Of a stretch of 64,000 bases of DNA, positions 26,723 through 36,612 are shown in pieces (position 1 is the first letter of the stretch; each line of letters starts with the position of its first letter). This stretch comes from Seonamhaeicola sp. (GTDB taxonomy: Bacteria; Bacteroidota; Bacteroidia; Flavobacteriales; Flavobacteriaceae), in assembly GCF_028281565.1 (NCBI RefSeq), contig NZ_JANQJQ010000011.1, forward strand, positions 1 to 64,000, in the 5' to 3' direction. The notes below the pieces were generated by a model. The model was not told where the DNA came from. It ran no database searches and saw only the letters and a program-made list of their open reading frames with translations. A program made the translations under genes and the position numbers.

Positions 26723-27979
26723 TTAGTTGGCTCCTGCTTCAATCGCATCAACCATTTCTTTCATTTCTTTATATTTATCAGTCTCACCTAAAATACTGTA
26801 GATATTCATTAGCGTTTTGGCCGCATTAATACTTTCCGGGTCAATCTCAAGTGCCTTGGTTAAGAACGGTACCGCTTCCCTGTAAAGGTCCTGCCTTTTA
26901 TTTCTTAATTCTTCGTAACGCTTATCATCAGCAGCAGAACTTCCTAATCCATTCATTTCTTCAATAATAGATTCTTCTTTACCTAAGATTAAAGCTGATA
27001 AATTGATATACGCATTTATGTACTCAGGATCTAACTCTATAGCTTTTTCATAATACGCTTTTGCCTCGTCGCTCTCTCCTGAATCTGCAGAGATCACACC
27101 TAAATTATATTGTAATTCAGGGTTTTTAGGATCCATTTTTGTGGCCTCCTGCAGAAGCTCTTTAAACTTCTCAGTGTTACCCATTTTAAAATGAACATTA
27201 GCCTCAGACAACAATAAATTTACATCATCAGGAGTTTCAGCTCTTGCATCTTTCATGGCTTCAAGCGCCTTTTCATTATTCCCCTGACTCACATAGATCA
27301 ACGCAATATTCTTTACAATTTCAGGTTTTTTAGATTCTGTTGTTTTCTCAAATGGCTTAATATGTGTTTTCGTTTTAACCGAAATATCACGCATTTGTTT
27401 ATTCGGGAAAGCCTCTTCCTTTTGAGTCTTTTTATCAATAGCAAAGTACTGCTTGGCAATACCTGTATACCCCAGCGCTTTCAGTTTTTCATATAAAACC
27501 AAGGCTCTGTCATATTCTTTTACATTAACCGCCGTGGCCGCAGCGTAATATAAGAAGACCGTATCCTTTTCCGTAACATTATAGGACTTCTCAAAATACT
27601 GTGAAGCCGTTGAATAATCTTTTGCTTCATAAGCCTTGTTCCCCTTAGTCAACAACGAGTTGGCTATATCTTGTTTTAGTTTGGCTATTTCTGCAGGATA
27701 AGACGTTTTAACTTGTGCTAAATTTTCAATAGCCTTATCATAATCTTCCATGGTGCCTCCACCGTTTGCATAAAAGGCCTGCCCTTTCAGGTAATAGAAC
27801 TTATCTTTTGTTTTGGCATCCATGGCAGACAGTAAAGATTCCGCCTGGTTTAATGCTGCTTTTGCTTCAGCAAAATTATTACCTTTAATAGCTTTATCTG
27901 CACTCTTCAATTCCTTTTTTTGAGCAAATGAAAAGCTTGTTATTGCTAATGCTAAAGCTATAATAATTTGTTTCTTCAT
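26723..27979 (-). CDS. secreted/periplasmic TPR protein
   Basis: A 418-residue protein with a signal peptide (ending SFSFAQ, about residue 20) and many tetratricopeptide repeats. Clear ones include NPELQYNLGVISADSGESDE followed by AKAYYEKAIELDPEYINAYI, and ALEIDPESINAAKTLMNIYS near the end. TPR proteins of this kind act as scaffolds in the periplasm; no enzyme motif is present. It lies 17 bases downstream of gyrA, so it is probably read through from it, an arrangement common in Flavobacteriaceae. The specific partner is unknown. Confidence 0.85.
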   Translation of the reverse strand: MKKQIIIALALAITSFSFAQKKELKSADKAIKGNNFAEAKAALNQAESLLSAMDAKTKDKFYYLKGQAFYANGGGTMEDYDKAIENLAQVKTSYPAEIAKLKQDIANSLLTKGNKAYEAKDYSTASQYFEKSYNVTEKDTVFLYYAAATAVNVKEYDRALVLYEKLKALGYTGIAKQYFAIDKKTQKEEAFPNKQMRDISVKTKTHIKPFEKTTESKKPEIVKNIALIYVSQGNNEKALEAMKDARAETPDDVNLLLSEANVHFKMGNTEKFKELLQEATKMDPKNPELQYNLGVISADSGESDEAKAYYEKAIELDPEYINAYINLSALILGKEESIIEEMNGLGSSAADDKRYEELRNKRQDLYREAVPFLTKALEIDPESINAAKTLMNIYSILGETDKYKEMKEMVDAIEAGAN

Positions 27980-27996
27980 TTTTAAATATTATTAAA

Positions 27997-30558
27997 TTAA
28001 TTATCAGTGTTATCTTCGTTTACATTAGTATCAAGAGTTGTGCCATCCTCAGAATCACCAGTGTTTTCAACACCTTCGACCACATCAACATCGTCTTCGT
28101 CATGCATCACTTTAGCAACGGCTGCAATAGAATCCGAGTTTTTAAGGTTGATCAGCTTAACGCCTTGCGTGGCTCTGCCCATAGTCCTCAAATTTACAAC
28201 TTCTAATCTAATGGCAATCCCGGATTTATTTATAATCATTAAATCATCAGTATCCGTCACACTTTTAATGGCAACAAGGCTTCCGGTTTTTTCGGTGATG
28301 GATATGGTTTTAACACCTTTTCCGCCTCTGTTAGTTATTCTGTATACCGGTTCTCCATCTTCAGGATCGTCAATATAAGTTCGCTTACCATAACCATTTT
28401 CAGAAACAACCAATACCGTTTCTTCCTGCGGATTTTCTATGGTTACCATTCCAATGACCTCATCATTAGGTCCGGCCAGGGTTATACCTCTAACTCCGGA
28501 TGCGCCACGGCCCATAGGTCTTGTTTTAGCTTCTTCAAAACGAATGGCTTTTCCGGATTTAAGTGCCAGCATAACCTGACTGTCACCGGTAGTTAGTTTA
28601 GCTTCTAACAGCTCATCGCCCTCTTTAATGGTAATGGCGTTGATACCATTAGTTCTTGGACGCGAATATTGTTCCAGAGACGTTTTCTTAACCTGACCGT
28701 TCTTTGTGGCCATAATAACATAATGGCTGTTTATATAGTCTGAATCCTTTAAATCCTGAGTACAGATGAACGCTTTCACTTTATCATCCTGTTCAATATT
28801 TATTAGATTTTGAATGGCACGTCCTTTAGAGGTTTTACTTCCTTCCGGGATTTCATAAACACGCATCCAGAAACATTTTCCTTTTTGAGTAAAGAATAAC
28901 ATATACTGGTGGTTGGTACCCACAAATAAATGCTCTAAGAAATCCTCATTTCTGGTAGTGGATGCTTTTTGACCAACACCGCCTCTGTTCTGTGTTTTGT
29001 ATTCCGTTAAAGAAGTACGCTTGATATAACCCGCATGTGAAATAGTAATAACCACTTTTTCATCCGGAATCATATCTTCAATACTTAAATCACCTCCGGC
29101 ATATTCAATAGTGGAACGACGCTCATCACCGTACTTATCTCTCACCACTTCCAACTCTTCTTTTATGATATCCATGCGGCGTTCTTTCTTCTCCAGGATA
29201 TCTTTTAAGTCTTCTATGGTTTTAATCAGCTCCTCATATTCTGTACGCAACTTATCTTGCTCTAATCCAGTAAGTTGCCTTAGTCTCATTTCAACTATTG
29301 CTTTAGCTTGGATTTCGGTTAGCTTAAAGCGTTCCATCAACTTCTCTCTGGCTTCATCTGCATTAGCTGAAGCTCTGATTAAAGCAATAACTTCGTCAAT
29401 ATTATCGGAAGCAATAATTAAACCTTCAAGTATGTGAGCGCGCTCTTCCGCCTTTCTCAATTCATACTTGGTCCTTCTTACAACAACCTCATGCCTGTGC
29501 TCAACAAAATGATGTATTAGATCTTTTAAGTTTAAAAGCTGCGGACGCCCGTTAACAAGTGCAATATTATTGACACTAAAAGAGGACTGCAATGCCGTAT
29601 ATTTGTACAGTTTGTTCAACACAATGTTAGGAATGGCATCGCGCTTTAAAACGTATACAATACGCATGCCCTTTCTGTCAGACTCGTCTCTGATGGTAGA
29701 AATACCATCCAATTTCTTATCATTGACCAGATCCGCAGTCTTCTTGATCATATCCGCCTTATTGACCTGGTAAGGAATTTCGGTTACCACAATGGATTCC
29801 CGCCCCTGAACTTCTTCAATATTGGCTTTAGCCCGGATTACAATGCGGCCACGCCCCGTTTGAAAGGCTTCTTTTACGCCGTCATAGCCATAGATGGTTC
29901 CTCCCGTTGGAAAATCCGGTGCTTTTATATGCTTGATCAATTCATCTACTTCAATGTTATTATCATCAATATAAGCGATGGTTCCGTTAACCACTTCGGT
30001 TAAATTATGAGGTGGCATATTGGTGGCCATACCTACGGCAATACCCGAAGCCCCATTTACTAAAAGGTTTGGGATTCTGGTTGGTAAAACGGTGGGCTCC
30101 TGAAGCGTATCGTCAAAATTTAATTTATGATCAACGGTTTCCTTTTCAATATCTGCCAACATGTCTTCAGATATCTTCTGCATACGTGCTTCAGTATAAC
30201 GCATCGCTGCCGGGCTGTCACCGTCAATTGAACCAAAGTTCCCCTGTCCGTCAACTAACAAATAACGCAGACTCCATTCCTGAGCCATTCGCACCATGGT
30301 GTCATAAACCGATGTATCGCCATGCGGATGATATTTACCTAAAACCTCACCTACTATTCTTGCAGATTTCTTATGCGCCGAATTTGCTCTAACACCAAGT
30401 TCATGCATACCATAAAGGACACGTCTGTGAACCGGTTTTAAACCGTCTCTTACGTCAGGTAACGCACGTGACACAATGACCGACATTGAATAATCAATGT
30501 AAGCCGATTTCATTTCATCTTCAATGTTAATAGGAATCAATTTTTCTCCTTCTGCCAT
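27997..30558 (-). CDS. gyrA: DNA gyrase subunit A
   Basis: GyrA of 853 residues: winged-helix/tower breakage-reunion domain (1-500) with catalytic Tyr121 in AMRYTEARM, coiled coil (about 430-470), and a C-terminal six-bladed DNA-wrapping propeller with the GyrA-box-like [10 protein letters not shown]. The C-terminal tail is acidic ([18 protein letters not shown]). With GyrB it introduces negative supercoils using ATP. In the quinolone region the sequence [10 protein letters not shown] has Thr82 at the place of E. coli Ser83 and Asp86 at Asp87; Thr there occurs naturally in some flavobacteria and need not mean resistance. It is divergent from clpC. Confidence 0.97.
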   Translation of the reverse strand: MAEGEKLIPINIEDEMKSAYIDYSMSVIVSRALPDVRDGLKPVHRRVLYGMHELGVRANSAHKKSARIVGEVLGKYHPHGDTSVYDTMVRMAQEWSLRYLLVDGQGNFGSIDGDSPAAMRYTEARMQKISEDMLADIEKETVDHKLNFDDTLQEPTVLPTRIPNLLVNGASGIAVGMATNMPPHNLTEVVNGTIAYIDDNNIEVDELIKHIKAPDFPTGGTIYGYDGVKEAFQTGRGRIVIRAKANIEEVQGRESIVVTEIPYQVNKADMIKKTADLVNDKKLDGISTIRDESDRKGMRIVYVLKRDAIPNIVLNKLYKYTALQSSFSVNNIALVNGRPQLLNLKDLIHHFVEHRHEVVVRRTKYELRKAEERAHILEGLIIASDNIDEVIALIRASANADEAREKLMERFKLTEIQAKAIVEMRLRQLTGLEQDKLRTEYEELIKTIEDLKDILEKKERRMDIIKEELEVVRDKYGDERRSTIEYAGGDLSIEDMIPDEKVVITISHAGYIKRTSLTEYKTQNRGGVGQKASTTRNEDFLEHLFVGTNHQYMLFFTQKGKCFWMRVYEIPEGSKTSKGRAIQNLINIEQDDKVKAFICTQDLKDSDYINSHYVIMATKNGQVKKTSLEQYSRPRTNGINAITIKEGDELLEAKLTTGDSQVMLALKSGKAIRFEEAKTRPMGRGASGVRGITLAGPNDEVIGMVTIENPQEETVLVVSENGYGKRTYIDDPEDGEPVYRITNRGGKGVKTISITEKTGSLVAIKSVTDTDDLMIINKSGIAIRLEVVNLRTMGRATQGVKLINLKNSDSIAAVAKVMHDEDDVDVVEGVENTGDSEDGTTLDTNVNEDNTDN

Positions 30559-30819
30559 ATATAAATCTATTAATTTTTAAGAGTTTTTCAAAACATGCTA
30601 ATATAAGTATTTCATTAGTGCCAAGAGCTGATTTGCGTTAGTTTTTTGACATGATTTATTAACAATTTCGCCCCCTTTTTTAGTTAATAAGTATCTACCC
30701 AAATATTTTGATTTTATAAAGTTTTTTTCGTCAATTAGCAACTGACACATAAAATAGGGTATAGTTTTTGCCTTTAGTCAACTATTATTAGTATTTTTAA
30801 TGCAGAAAGGATTTTAATT

Positions 30820-33366
30820 ATGGATGATAATTTTTCACCAAGAGTAAAAGATGTCATTGCTTACAGCAAGGAAGAAGCATTGCGTTTGGGTCATGATTTT
30901 ATTGGCACTGAACACCTAATGCTCGGGCTTTTACGAGATGGTAATGGGAAAGCCATTAATATATTAAACGCCTTAGATATTGATTTAAACCATTTAAGAC
31001 GAAAAGTAGAAATATTAAGTCCTGCCAACCCGAATATTACCGTTTCTTCAAACCAAAAAAAGAATTTGCATCTGACTAGGCAAGCAGAACGTGCCTTAAA
31101 GACCACATTCTTAGAAGCAAAATTATTTCAAAGTACATCAATAAACACAGCACATTTGCTATTGTGTATTTTAAGAAATGAAAACGACCCCACTACCAAG
31201 CTTTTAAATAAGCTTAAAGTTGACTACGATAATGTTAAAGAACAGTTTAAACTTATGATTACAAACGATAACGATTATATAGAACCTAAAGCAGAATCTT
31301 ATCAGGATGACACGCCAAATCCTGAAGATGAATCGTCTAAGGATATTTTTAACCCGCCGGCGGGTAAATCAAACAAGAAGTCTAAAACACCTGTTTTGGA
31401 TAATTTTGGACGTGATTTAACAGCTTTAGCCGAAGAAGGCAAGTTAGACCCTGTTGTGGGTAGAGAAAAAGAAATACAGCGCGTCTCTCAAATTTTGAGT
31501 AGAAGAAAGAAAAACAATCCGCTTTTAATTGGGGAACCCGGTGTTGGTAAATCTGCCATTGCCGAAGGACTGGCCCTTAGAATTGTAAAACGAAAAGTAT
31601 CCAGGATCCTTTTCAACAAACGGGTGGTTACCCTTGACCTGGCAAGCCTGGTGGCGGGAACCAAATACAGAGGACAATTTGAAGAGCGCATGAAAGCGGT
31701 GATGAACGAGCTGGAAAAGAATGACGATGTTATTTTATTCATCGATGAAATTCATACCATTGTTGGTGCCGGTGGTGCCACAGGTAGTTTAGACGCTTCC
31801 AATATGTTCAAGCCTGCTTTGGCGCGCGGTGAAATTCAATGCATTGGAGCCACTACACTTGATGAGTACAGACAATACATAGAAAAAGACGGTGCTTTGG
31901 AACGTCGTTTCCAAAAGGTCATTGTGGAGCCTACAAGCGTTGAAGAGACCATTGAGATCCTTAATAATATAAAAGGCAAATACGAAGAACATCATAATGT
32001 TGATTACACGACGGAAGCTATTGAAGCCTGTGTGAAATTAACCAACAGGTATATGACCGAGCGTTTCTTACCGGACAAAGCCATTGATGCTCTGGACGAA
32101 GCCGGTTCGCGTGTCCATATCACCAATATTGATGTTCCCAAACAGATCCTGGAGCTTGAAAAACAGCTTGAAGAGATCAAGGAAACAAAGAACGCGGTCG
32201 TACGCAAACAGAAATACGAAGAAGCAGCCAAGCTTAGGGATGATGAAAAACGTCTTGAGAAAGAATTAGCCATAGCCCAGGAAAAATGGGAAGAAGACAC
32301 CAAACAACATCGTGAAATTGTAACCGAAGATAATGTGGCTGATGTCATTTCCATGATGACCGGTGTTCCCGTAAATCGAATTGCACAGACCGAGATCAAT
32401 AAATTAGCACAGTTACCCGAGCTTATTAAAGGCAAGGTTATTGGTCAGGACGAAGCGGTTGGCAAAGTGGTTAAAGCTATTCAGCGTAACCGTGCCGGGC
32501 TAAAAGATCCTAACAAACCCATAGGGTCCTTTATCTTCTTAGGTCAGACCGGTGTGGGTAAAACACAATTGGCTAAAGTACTTTCCAGGGAGTTATTTGA
32601 CAGTGAAGATTCGCTGGTTAGAATAGACATGAGTGAATACATGGAGAAGTTTGCCATTTCAAGATTAATTGGTGCACCTCCGGGGTATGTTGGTTATGAA
32701 GAAGGTGGTCAGTTAACTGAAAAAGTAAGGCGTAAACCTTACGCGGTGATACTGTTGGATGAAATTGAAAAAGCCCATCCGGATGTATTTAATATGTTGT
32801 TACAGGTACTTGATGACGGATATTTAACAGATAGTTTAGGTAGAAAAATAGACTTCAGAAATACCATTATCATCATGACATCCAATATTGGAGCCAGAAA
32901 ACTAAAAGATTTTGGTACCGGTGTTGGTTTCGGAACTGCCGCCCAAAAAGCCCAGGAAGATACTAATGCCAGAAGGGTTATCGAAAATGCTTTGAAAAAA
33001 TCTTTCGCTCCGGAGTTCTTAAATAGAATTGATGATGTAGTGGTCTTTAACCCACTGGAAAAAGAAGACATCAACAAGATCATTGATATTGAATTGGAAA
33101 AACTTCTAGCGCGTATTAAAGGCTTGGGTTATGTTTTAAAACTGACGAATACCGCCAAAGATTATATTGCTGAAAAAGGGTTTGACAAACAGTACGGTGC
33201 CAGGCCTTTAAAAAGAGCCATTCAAAAGTATATTGAGGATGCTTTGGCCGAAGAGATCGTTGCCTCTAATATTCAGGATGGCGATAAAATTAAAATCGAT
33301 TTAGATAAAAAATCCGATGAGTTAAAAATATCGATAGAAAAAGCTGAAAAGCCTGCAGAATCTTAG
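30820..33366 (+). CDS. clpC: ATP-dependent Clp protease ATPase subunit ClpC
   Basis: HSP100/AAA+ unfoldase of 848 residues. An N-domain with two Clp repeats (1-145) is followed by an unusually polar linker (150-190), a first AAA+ module with Walker A GEPGVGKS (238-245), a UVR-type middle domain (RKQKYEEAAKLRDDEKRLE), and a second AAA+ module with GQTGVGKT (about 577-584) and the C-terminal D2-small domain. The short middle domain separates ClpC from the disaggregase ClpB. It unfolds proteins and feeds ClpP. It ends at a strong terminator and is monocistronic. Confidence 0.93.
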   Translation: MDDNFSPRVKDVIAYSKEEALRLGHDFIGTEHLMLGLLRDGNGKAINILNALDIDLNHLRRKVEILSPANPNITVSSNQKKNLHLTRQAERALKTTFLEAKLFQSTSINTAHLLLCILRNENDPTTKLLNKLKVDYDNVKEQFKLMITNDNDYIEPKAESYQDDTPNPEDESSKDIFNPPAGKSNKKSKTPVLDNFGRDLTALAEEGKLDPVVGREKEIQRVSQILSRRKKNNPLLIGEPGVGKSAIAEGLALRIVKRKVSRILFNKRVVTLDLASLVAGTKYRGQFEERMKAVMNELEKNDDVILFIDEIHTIVGAGGATGSLDASNMFKPALARGEIQCIGATTLDEYRQYIEKDGALERRFQKVIVEPTSVEETIEILNNIKGKYEEHHNVDYTTEAIEACVKLTNRYMTERFLPDKAIDALDEAGSRVHITNIDVPKQILELEKQLEEIKETKNAVVRKQKYEEAAKLRDDEKRLEKELAIAQEKWEEDTKQHREIVTEDNVADVISMMTGVPVNRIAQTEINKLAQLPELIKGKVIGQDEAVGKVVKAIQRNRAGLKDPNKPIGSFIFLGQTGVGKTQLAKVLSRELFDSEDSLVRIDMSEYMEKFAISRLIGAPPGYVGYEEGGQLTEKVRRKPYAVILLDEIEKAHPDVFNMLLQVLDDGYLTDSLGRKIDFRNTIIIMTSNIGARKLKDFGTGVGFGTAAQKAQEDTNARRVIENALKKSFAPEFLNRIDDVVVFNPLEKEDINKIIDIELEKLLARIKGLGYVLKLTNTAKDYIAEKGFDKQYGARPLKRAIQKYIEDALAEEIVASNIQDGDKIKIDLDKKSDELKISIEKAEKPAES

Positions 33367-33390
33367 GTTACATTTAACTCAAACCATAAT

Positions 33391-33430
33391 AAAATCCTAC
33401 TTTCTTTCAGATTGTGGGATTTTTTTTTTG
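33391..33430 (+). terminator. clpC terminator
   Basis: AAATCCTAC pairs with GTGGGATTT (one G-T pair) across a 15-base loop and is followed by a long T-run, 25 bases after the clpC stop. Confidence 0.8.
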
Positions 33431-33485
33431 GAACAACTGTAACAAAACAAAACAACTTTAATCTATACTATAAACATTTGTTTTT

Positions 33486-34049
33486 TTGACGCCAGCTAAA
33501 ATCAATATTGAACAACTAATAGCTTTATGCTTATCGGGCAACCAATCTGCACAATTGGAAGTTTACAACCGCTATTATAAAGCTATGTATAATACCGCTT
33601 TCAGAATTGTAAAAAACAGTTATGAAGCGGAGGATATTATGCAAGACTCGTTTTTGATGGCTTTTACAAAATTGAACAGTCTTAAAGACACCTCAATATT
33701 TGGATCCTGGCTAAAACGAATCGTGATAAACAATAGCATTTATCATTATAGAAAGAACACAAAAAACAAGGAAGTTCCTCTGGATGATATGCTATATAAA
33801 GTTGAGGACCATAGCAGTGGTTTTGACAGTGATTATGAGTTTACAAACTTAAAAGCAAAACAGGTTTTAGAGACTCTTAAAACACTAAAGGACAATTACA
33901 GAATTGCTTTAACACTCAACTTAATTGAAGGTTATGATTATGAAGAAATTGGCAAGATATTGAACATATCACAAGCTAATTGCAGAACGACCATATCAAG
34001 GGCTAAAGAAAGTTTAAGGCAAAAATTAATGGCAACCGCCGAAGCTTAA
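33486..34049 (+). CDS. ECF RNA polymerase sigma factor
   Basis: Sigma-70 family ECF factor of 187 residues. Region 2 is visible at 20-90 (YNRYYKAMYNTAFRIVKNSY, EAEDIMQDSFLMAF) and region 4 at 125-180 (LTLNLIEGYDYEEIGKILNI, SQANCRTTISRAKESLRQKL). The only plausible start is TTG at 33486: an in-frame stop lies 15 bases upstream and no ATG occurs before residue 34. It is followed 12 bases later by a one-helix protein that fits an anti-sigma factor, then two beta-repeat surface proteins, so the four genes form a signalling and response operon. The signal sensed is unknown. Confidence 0.88.
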   Translation: MTPAKINIEQLIALCLSGNQSAQLEVYNRYYKAMYNTAFRIVKNSYEAEDIMQDSFLMAFTKLNSLKDTSIFGSWLKRIVINNSIYHYRKNTKNKEVPLDDMLYKVEDHSSGFDSDYEFTNLKAKQVLETLKTLKDNYRIALTLNLIEGYDYEEIGKILNISQANCRTTISRAKESLRQKLMATAEA

Positions 34050-34061
34050 AACAAAAAGATT

Positions 34062-34622
34062 ATGAAGGATCCTATAGAAAAACTATTTAGCAGACTGGAA
34101 AACGAGTTTGATCTGGAACATCCGGAAGCGGATCATACACAACGCTTTTTAGATAAACTAAATAACCAAGGCGAGCTACCACTGATTAAAGCGGATAAAC
34201 AATGGCGTCGTTTATGGAAACCTTTGGTTGGTGTAGCCGCCACTATAGTCCTTTTGTTAACTTTTGTGTTTAATACTTCACAAGAGACCAGTAGAGACCT
34301 GGCCAGTGTTTCACCAAAAATGGCCGAAACCCAGGACTTTTTCCTGATTTCTATTAATGAAGAATTAAGTAAACTTCAGGAAGAGAAATCACCTGAAACA
34401 CAACAATTAATTCAGGATGCCATGGATAGAATTAAAGTTTTGGAAGACGAATACGAATTGTTAAAGACCGATTTAACTGAAAGCGGTGATGACAGTCGTG
34501 TTATATACGCCATGATATCAAACTTTCAGAACAGAATAGACGTCTTAAAGTATACCTTAGAGCAAATAAATATTACAAAACAATTTAAAAATCAATCAAA
34601 TGCAACGAGCAATACAATTTAA
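34062..34622 (+). CDS. putative anti-sigma factor, single-pass membrane protein
   Basis: A 186-residue protein with an acidic cytoplasmic N-terminus (MKDPIEKLFSRLENEFDLEH), one transmembrane helix near 57-75 (LVGVAATIVLLLTFVF) and a periplasmic coiled-coil-like region (90-170). It lacks a visible zinc motif, but topology and position right after an ECF sigma gene fit an anti-sigma factor that holds the sigma factor at the membrane. Its last 23 bases overlap the start of the next gene. Function is inferred from arrangement. Confidence 0.7.
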   Translation: MKDPIEKLFSRLENEFDLEHPEADHTQRFLDKLNNQGELPLIKADKQWRRLWKPLVGVAATIVLLLTFVFNTSQETSRDLASVSPKMAETQDFFLISINEELSKLQEEKSPETQQLIQDAMDRIKVLEDEYELLKTDLTESGDDSRVIYAMISNFQNRIDVLKYTLEQINITKQFKNQSNATSNTI

Positions 34623-35685
34623 AACACTTTTAATACTTCTGATGCTGCCGCTATTTGCAGTAGCAACTGTAAAGCACGAGGGGAAGTACACCAAAAAGAA
34701 AACCATTAATAAGGAGTATTCCGTCAATAAAAATGCCACGTTAAAGGTAGATAACAGCTACGGGAATATTGATGTGGTTACCTGGAATGAAGACCGTATA
34801 GTTTTTGAGATTACTATCACCACCTCCGGTAACGATGAGGAAAAAGTACAGGAAAAGTTAGATGGTATTTCGGTTGAATTTAACGCCTCTCCCAGCCTGG
34901 TTTCAGCTGAAACCAAATTCGGCAAAAAAGGATCCGGTTCATGGTGGAACTGGGGCAAAAAAAGTAAAATAAGTATCAATGTACATTACATTGTAAAAAT
35001 TCCAATTACCAATAATGTTAATTTGAATAACGATTACGGAAGCATCAATTTAGATAAGCTTGAAGGGGTTGCTAACATTAATTGTGATTACGGAAAGATC
35101 ACCACTAAAGAGTTAATGGCAGATAATAACAGTTTTAACTTTGATTACACCAAAAACTGTCACTTTGAATATATCAAAAGTGGTAAAATTAATGCTGATT
35201 ATAGTGGTTTTACAGTTTCTAAAACTAATAATTTAAACATTAATGCAGATTATACTAACTGTAAAATTGAAATAGCTGAGAATATTAACTACAACTGTGA
35301 TTATGGCAATTTAAGTGTAGACAATGTCAACAACATTAAAGGAAACGGAGACTATGTTACCACAGTAATTGGAGATGTTTACAAAAGCGTTTCGTTACGA
35401 GGGGATTACGGCACTATTAAAATTGGGCAGTTAAACGAAAATACCAATAGTGTAACTGTAACAGGTGACTATATGGGCATTAAAATAGGGTACGCTCCAA
35501 ATTACAATTTCAGCTTCAACATCAATTTAGATTATGCGGCTTTTAGCAGCAGTGGTTTGGAATTTACTAAAAAGAACTCACAATCTCACTCTAAACAATA
35601 TGAAGGGTATCATGGCAGCGCTTCTACGGGAAATTTTGTCAAAATTAGCTCAGATTACGGAGGGGTATCATTAAAGAAAAATTAA
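34600..35685 (+). CDS. secreted DUF4097-like beta-repeat protein
   Basis: A 361-residue protein with a signal peptide (about 1-24; LLILLMLPLFAVATV). The body is a beta-helix-like ladder in which NADYG/NCDYG/NLDYA-type phrases recur every 20-25 residues (NNDYGSINLDKLEG, NCDYGKITTKELM, NADYSGFTVSK, NCDYGNLSVDNV, RGDYGTIKIGQL). This matches DUF4097-type adhesin-like families common in Bacteroidota. It overlaps the anti-sigma gene by 23 bases and is followed by a DUF2807 protein, so both are likely envelope outputs of the same sigma factor. Molecular function is unknown. Confidence 0.78.
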   Translation: MQRAIQFKTLLILLMLPLFAVATVKHEGKYTKKKTINKEYSVNKNATLKVDNSYGNIDVVTWNEDRIVFEITITTSGNDEEKVQEKLDGISVEFNASPSLVSAETKFGKKGSGSWWNWGKKSKISINVHYIVKIPITNNVNLNNDYGSINLDKLEGVANINCDYGKITTKELMADNNSFNFDYTKNCHFEYIKSGKINADYSGFTVSKTNNLNINADYTNCKIEIAENINYNCDYGNLSVDNVNNIKGNGDYVTTVIGDVYKSVSLRGDYGTIKIGQLNENTNSVTVTGDYMGIKIGYAPNYNFSFNINLDYAAFSSSGLEFTKKNSQSHSKQYEGYHGSASTGNFVKISSDYGGVSLKKN

Positions 35686-35715
35686 TTCATCAAACAAACT
35701 ATAAAATTTAAACGT

Positions 35716-36450
35716 ATGCAATCAACAATCAAAAAACGAACAGTTCTATTTTTATTCAGCTTATTTGTTGCAGGGGCATCCTATGCGCAATGGAATTCGG
35801 TAAAAGGCAATGGTAACATGACAACCGTCACCAGAACCACCGGAGATTACGACGGTATTAAATGTGCAGGCAATATGGACTTTGTCCTGGTTAGCGGCAA
35901 TGAAGGCCAAATTAAAATTGAAGGTGAAGAAAATTTGATGGAATACATTGTTACTGAAGTAAAAGGCAGCAACTTAATCGTCAAGGTAAAAAATGGTAAA
36001 ACCTTAAAATCCAGCAAAGGAAAAACTATAAAAGTAACCATTCCCTTTGAAGCTATTAGTAAAGTGTCATTAGCCGGTTCCGGTGACCTGTGGAATGAAA
36101 GTCCCATTAGCGCATCAGATCTGGATGTATCACTTGCCGGTTCGGGAGACATTGTTTTGGATGTTAAAGCTACTTCTGCCAAAGGTGCTGTTGCCGGTTC
36201 CGGCGACTTAACTTTAAAAGGAAGTACCAATAATCTGGAAGTCAAAGTTGCCGGTTCGGGTGATTTTCATGGCTTCAGTTTAGAGTCAAACAATACCGAA
36301 GTTTCCATTGCCGGTTCGGGAGATGCTAAAGTAGTAAGCAACGAAAGTATAAAAGGGCGTGTGGCCGGTTCCGGTGATATTGTCTACAGAGGAAACCCTG
36401 AAAAAGAAGATAATAAAGTGGCTGGTTCTGGCACTATAAAAGCTAATTAA
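35716..36450 (+). CDS. secreted DUF2807 (head GIN) adhesin-like protein
   Basis: A 244-residue protein with a signal peptide ending SYAQ (about 25). The body is a DUF2807 beta solenoid: the phrase AGSGD recurs about every 15-20 residues (SLAGSGDLWNES, SLAGSGDIVLDV, AVAGSGDLTLKG, KVAGSGDFHGFS, SIAGSGDAKVVS, RVAGSGDIVYRG). At DNA level the repeats show as GCCGGTTCSGG copies. The family is called a putative autotransporter adhesin but its function is unproven. It closes the ECF sigma operon, ending before a large palindrome. Confidence 0.85.
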   Translation: MQSTIKKRTVLFLFSLFVAGASYAQWNSVKGNGNMTTVTRTTGDYDGIKCAGNMDFVLVSGNEGQIKIEGEENLMEYIVTEVKGSNLIVKVKNGKTLKSSKGKTIKVTIPFEAISKVSLAGSGDLWNESPISASDLDVSLAGSGDIVLDVKATSAKGAVAGSGDLTLKGSTNNLEVKVAGSGDFHGFSLESNNTEVSIAGSGDAKVVSNESIKGRVAGSGDIVYRGNPEKEDNKVAGSGTIKAN

Positions 36451-36470
36451 TAATCATCTATTATAATTTA

Positions 36471-36609
36471 AAAGGGCTGTCTAAAAAGTACCAAAAACTG
36501 TCATTCTGAACTTGTTTCAGAATCTCACTCAATTGGTTATCAGGTGGTGTTATGAGAACCTGAAACTAGTTCAGGTTGACAAAAATCTTACTTTTTAGAT
36601 AGCCCCTTT
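36471..36609. repeat. 139-bp palindromic element between convergent genes
   Basis: Outer arms AAAGGGCTGTCTAAAAAGTA (36471-36490) and TACTTTTTAGATAGCCCCTTT (36589-36609) are complementary. Inner arms continue the pairing: TGTCATTCTGAAC...CAGAATCTCA with TGAGAACCTGAAAC...CAGGTTGACA (about 36499-36527 and 36552-36580). The whole can fold as one long stem. It resembles the MITE-like hairpins scattered in Flavobacteriaceae and probably stops transcription from both sides. Confidence 0.72.
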
Positions 36610-36612
36610 GTT

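Noticed and set aside
28000-30558. GyrA Thr82 as acquired quinolone resistance
   Set aside because: Thr at this position occurs naturally in some flavobacterial GyrA proteins, so it cannot be called a resistance mutation from sequence alone.
32004-32435. 143-codon minus-strand frame
   Set aside because: It is antisense to the middle domain and linker of clpC; Ser-rich antisense frames are expected opposite Glu/Lys-rich coding sequence.
35716-36450. DNA repeats GCCGGTTCSGG as a separate repeat element
   Set aside because: They are the codons of AGSGD repeats within the DUF2807 protein.
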